Part shown: piece after piece, positions 4,616-5,231 of the stretch
Position numbering within the stretch: position 1 is the first letter of the stretch
Layout: the number at the start of each line of letters is the position of its first letter
NCBI GenBank assembly: GCA_035294325.1
Contig: DATGLE010000198.1
Location: 1-5,231 of the forward strand
Reading direction: 5' to 3'
From: DATGLE01 sp035294325
GTDB lineage: Bacteria; Chloroflexota; Ktedonobacteria; Ktedonobacterales; Ktedonobacteraceae
DNA length: 5,231 nt
Notes under the pieces: generated by a model
What the model was told of the DNA's origin: nothing
The model's database searches: none
The model's input: the letters and a program-made list of their open reading frames with translations, nothing else
Translations under genes and position numbers: made by a program

Positions 4616-5231
4616 CGTTCGTTAACGGTGAACGGCGCGATCATCCCCTGTGTCAACTGGGGTTGGCCCGTCTTTAGATCCGGGATCAGGCTGCACAGGG
4701 CATAATTGCCGGGTTCCAGGTGCAGCCTGACCCATCCCGACTCGCCGGGGGCCAGGGCCGCCATGCCGCCAAACTCTTCAAGTGGTGGCGGACCGGAAGG
4801 CGAACGGAAGAAGGCGAGCACATCCCGAATGCTCTTGCCCGGCGCCAGCCTGACAATATTCATCTCGTGCGGCTCGCTGCCCTGATTGGTCACGCGCAAA
4901 GTGAGCGCCTGCGCTCGCCCTATCACCGGCGGCAAGATATAGCCATTATCGCGCATGACCACCTCGCCATCGCTCGCCGGAGGCGTGACCTGTGTGGTCG
5001 CCGCTTTGACGGTAAAAAAGTGGATCATGCCCTTATCCACATGGGAAACGCCATCATCGCCGACTACCAGGCAGAGCAGCACATAGTCTCCCGCAGGCAG
5101 GTTCAGGATCGTCTCCTGGCCGTAGCCCGGCGCCACGATGTCAGATCCCCCGGCGAGCGTCAGCAGTGCAAAGCCAGCGCTCTGATCGCGCTTTGTGACA
5201 AACTCAGTGAACACCTGGTTGGGCGTGACGC
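4612..5231 (-). CDS. Protein with two cupredoxin-like repeats (N-terminus cut by window edge)
   Basis: The minus-strand frame is open from the right edge to a TAG at 4614-4612; 205 residues are visible and the start lies outside. A GTG at 5214 is in frame but mid-domain, so it is not the start. Counting from that GTG codon as 1, two repeats align: 13-69 (ALLTLAGG, LPAGDYVLLC, GM, FFTV) and 116-197 (NIVRLAPG, LEPGNYALC, GM, PFTV). These are beta-rich, cupredoxin/plastocyanin-like folds, usually exported or membrane-anchored in Chloroflexota. Repeat 1 has Cys48, His58 and Met63 but Ala13 at the first His position; repeat 2 has His116, Cys174 and Met191 but Gln186 at the second His position. So neither visible repeat has all four type-1 copper ligands. 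Signal peptide and any anchor lie beyond the edge. The domain call comes from pattern, moderately sure; it could be a non-metal beta-sandwich. Confidence 0.7.
   Translation of the reverse strand, partial: VTPNQVFTEFVTKRDQSAGFALLTLAGGSDIVAPGYGQETILNLPAGDYVLLCLVVGDDGVSHVDKGMIHFFTVKAATTQVTPPASDGEVVMRDNGYILPPVIGRAQALTLRVTNQGSEPHEMNIVRLAPGKSIRDVLAFFRSPSGPPPLEEFGGMAALAPGESGWVRLHLEPGNYALCSLIPDLKTGQPQLTQGMIAPFTVNER

Overview
The window looks like chromosomal DNA from a GC-rich, soil-type bacterium, most likely a Chloroflexota member of the Ktedonobacteria. That is an inference. It rests on a membrane-spanning Ser/Thr kinase with an outside domain of the baseplate-J-like kind common in Ktedonobacteria, a sedolisin (peptidase S53) remnant, a KDG-kinase-like sugar kinase, and the codon use. 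No rRNA, tRNA, CRISPR array, transposase or phage gene is visible.

Layout, left to right: (1) 1-2076, minus strand, a receptor-like Ser/Thr protein kinase cut by the left edge; the plus strand opposite it is open for over 700 codons, but that frame is a shadow. (2) 2077-2515, a 439-base gene-free stretch with two promoter-like sites for the kinase, a perfect 18-bp palindrome and other foldable segments. (3) 2516-3517, minus, a PfkB-family sugar kinase. (4) 3550-3610, a perfect 27-bp-arm palindrome filling most of the next gap. (5) 3613-3999, minus, a small four-helix membrane protein of unknown function. (6) 4000-4282, a gap between divergent genes with a third long palindrome. (7) 4283-4615, plus, a decayed sedolisin: ribosome binding site and signal peptide joined to the C-terminal end of the protease, with the catalytic core missing and a pair of compensating frameshifts in the calcium-site motif. 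(8) 4612 to the right edge, minus, an exported-type protein with two cupredoxin-like repeats, cut at its N-terminal end.

The genes do not form an obvious pathway. The kinase probably has its own promoter. The membrane protein and the sugar kinase are 95 bases apart with the palindrome between them and could share a transcript. The most unusual features are three unrelated long inverted repeats, one upstream of each of the three intact minus-strand starts, the two-step decay of the sedolisin, and the complementary loss of copper-ligand positions in the two cupredoxin-like repeats. I found no clear new multi-gene system.
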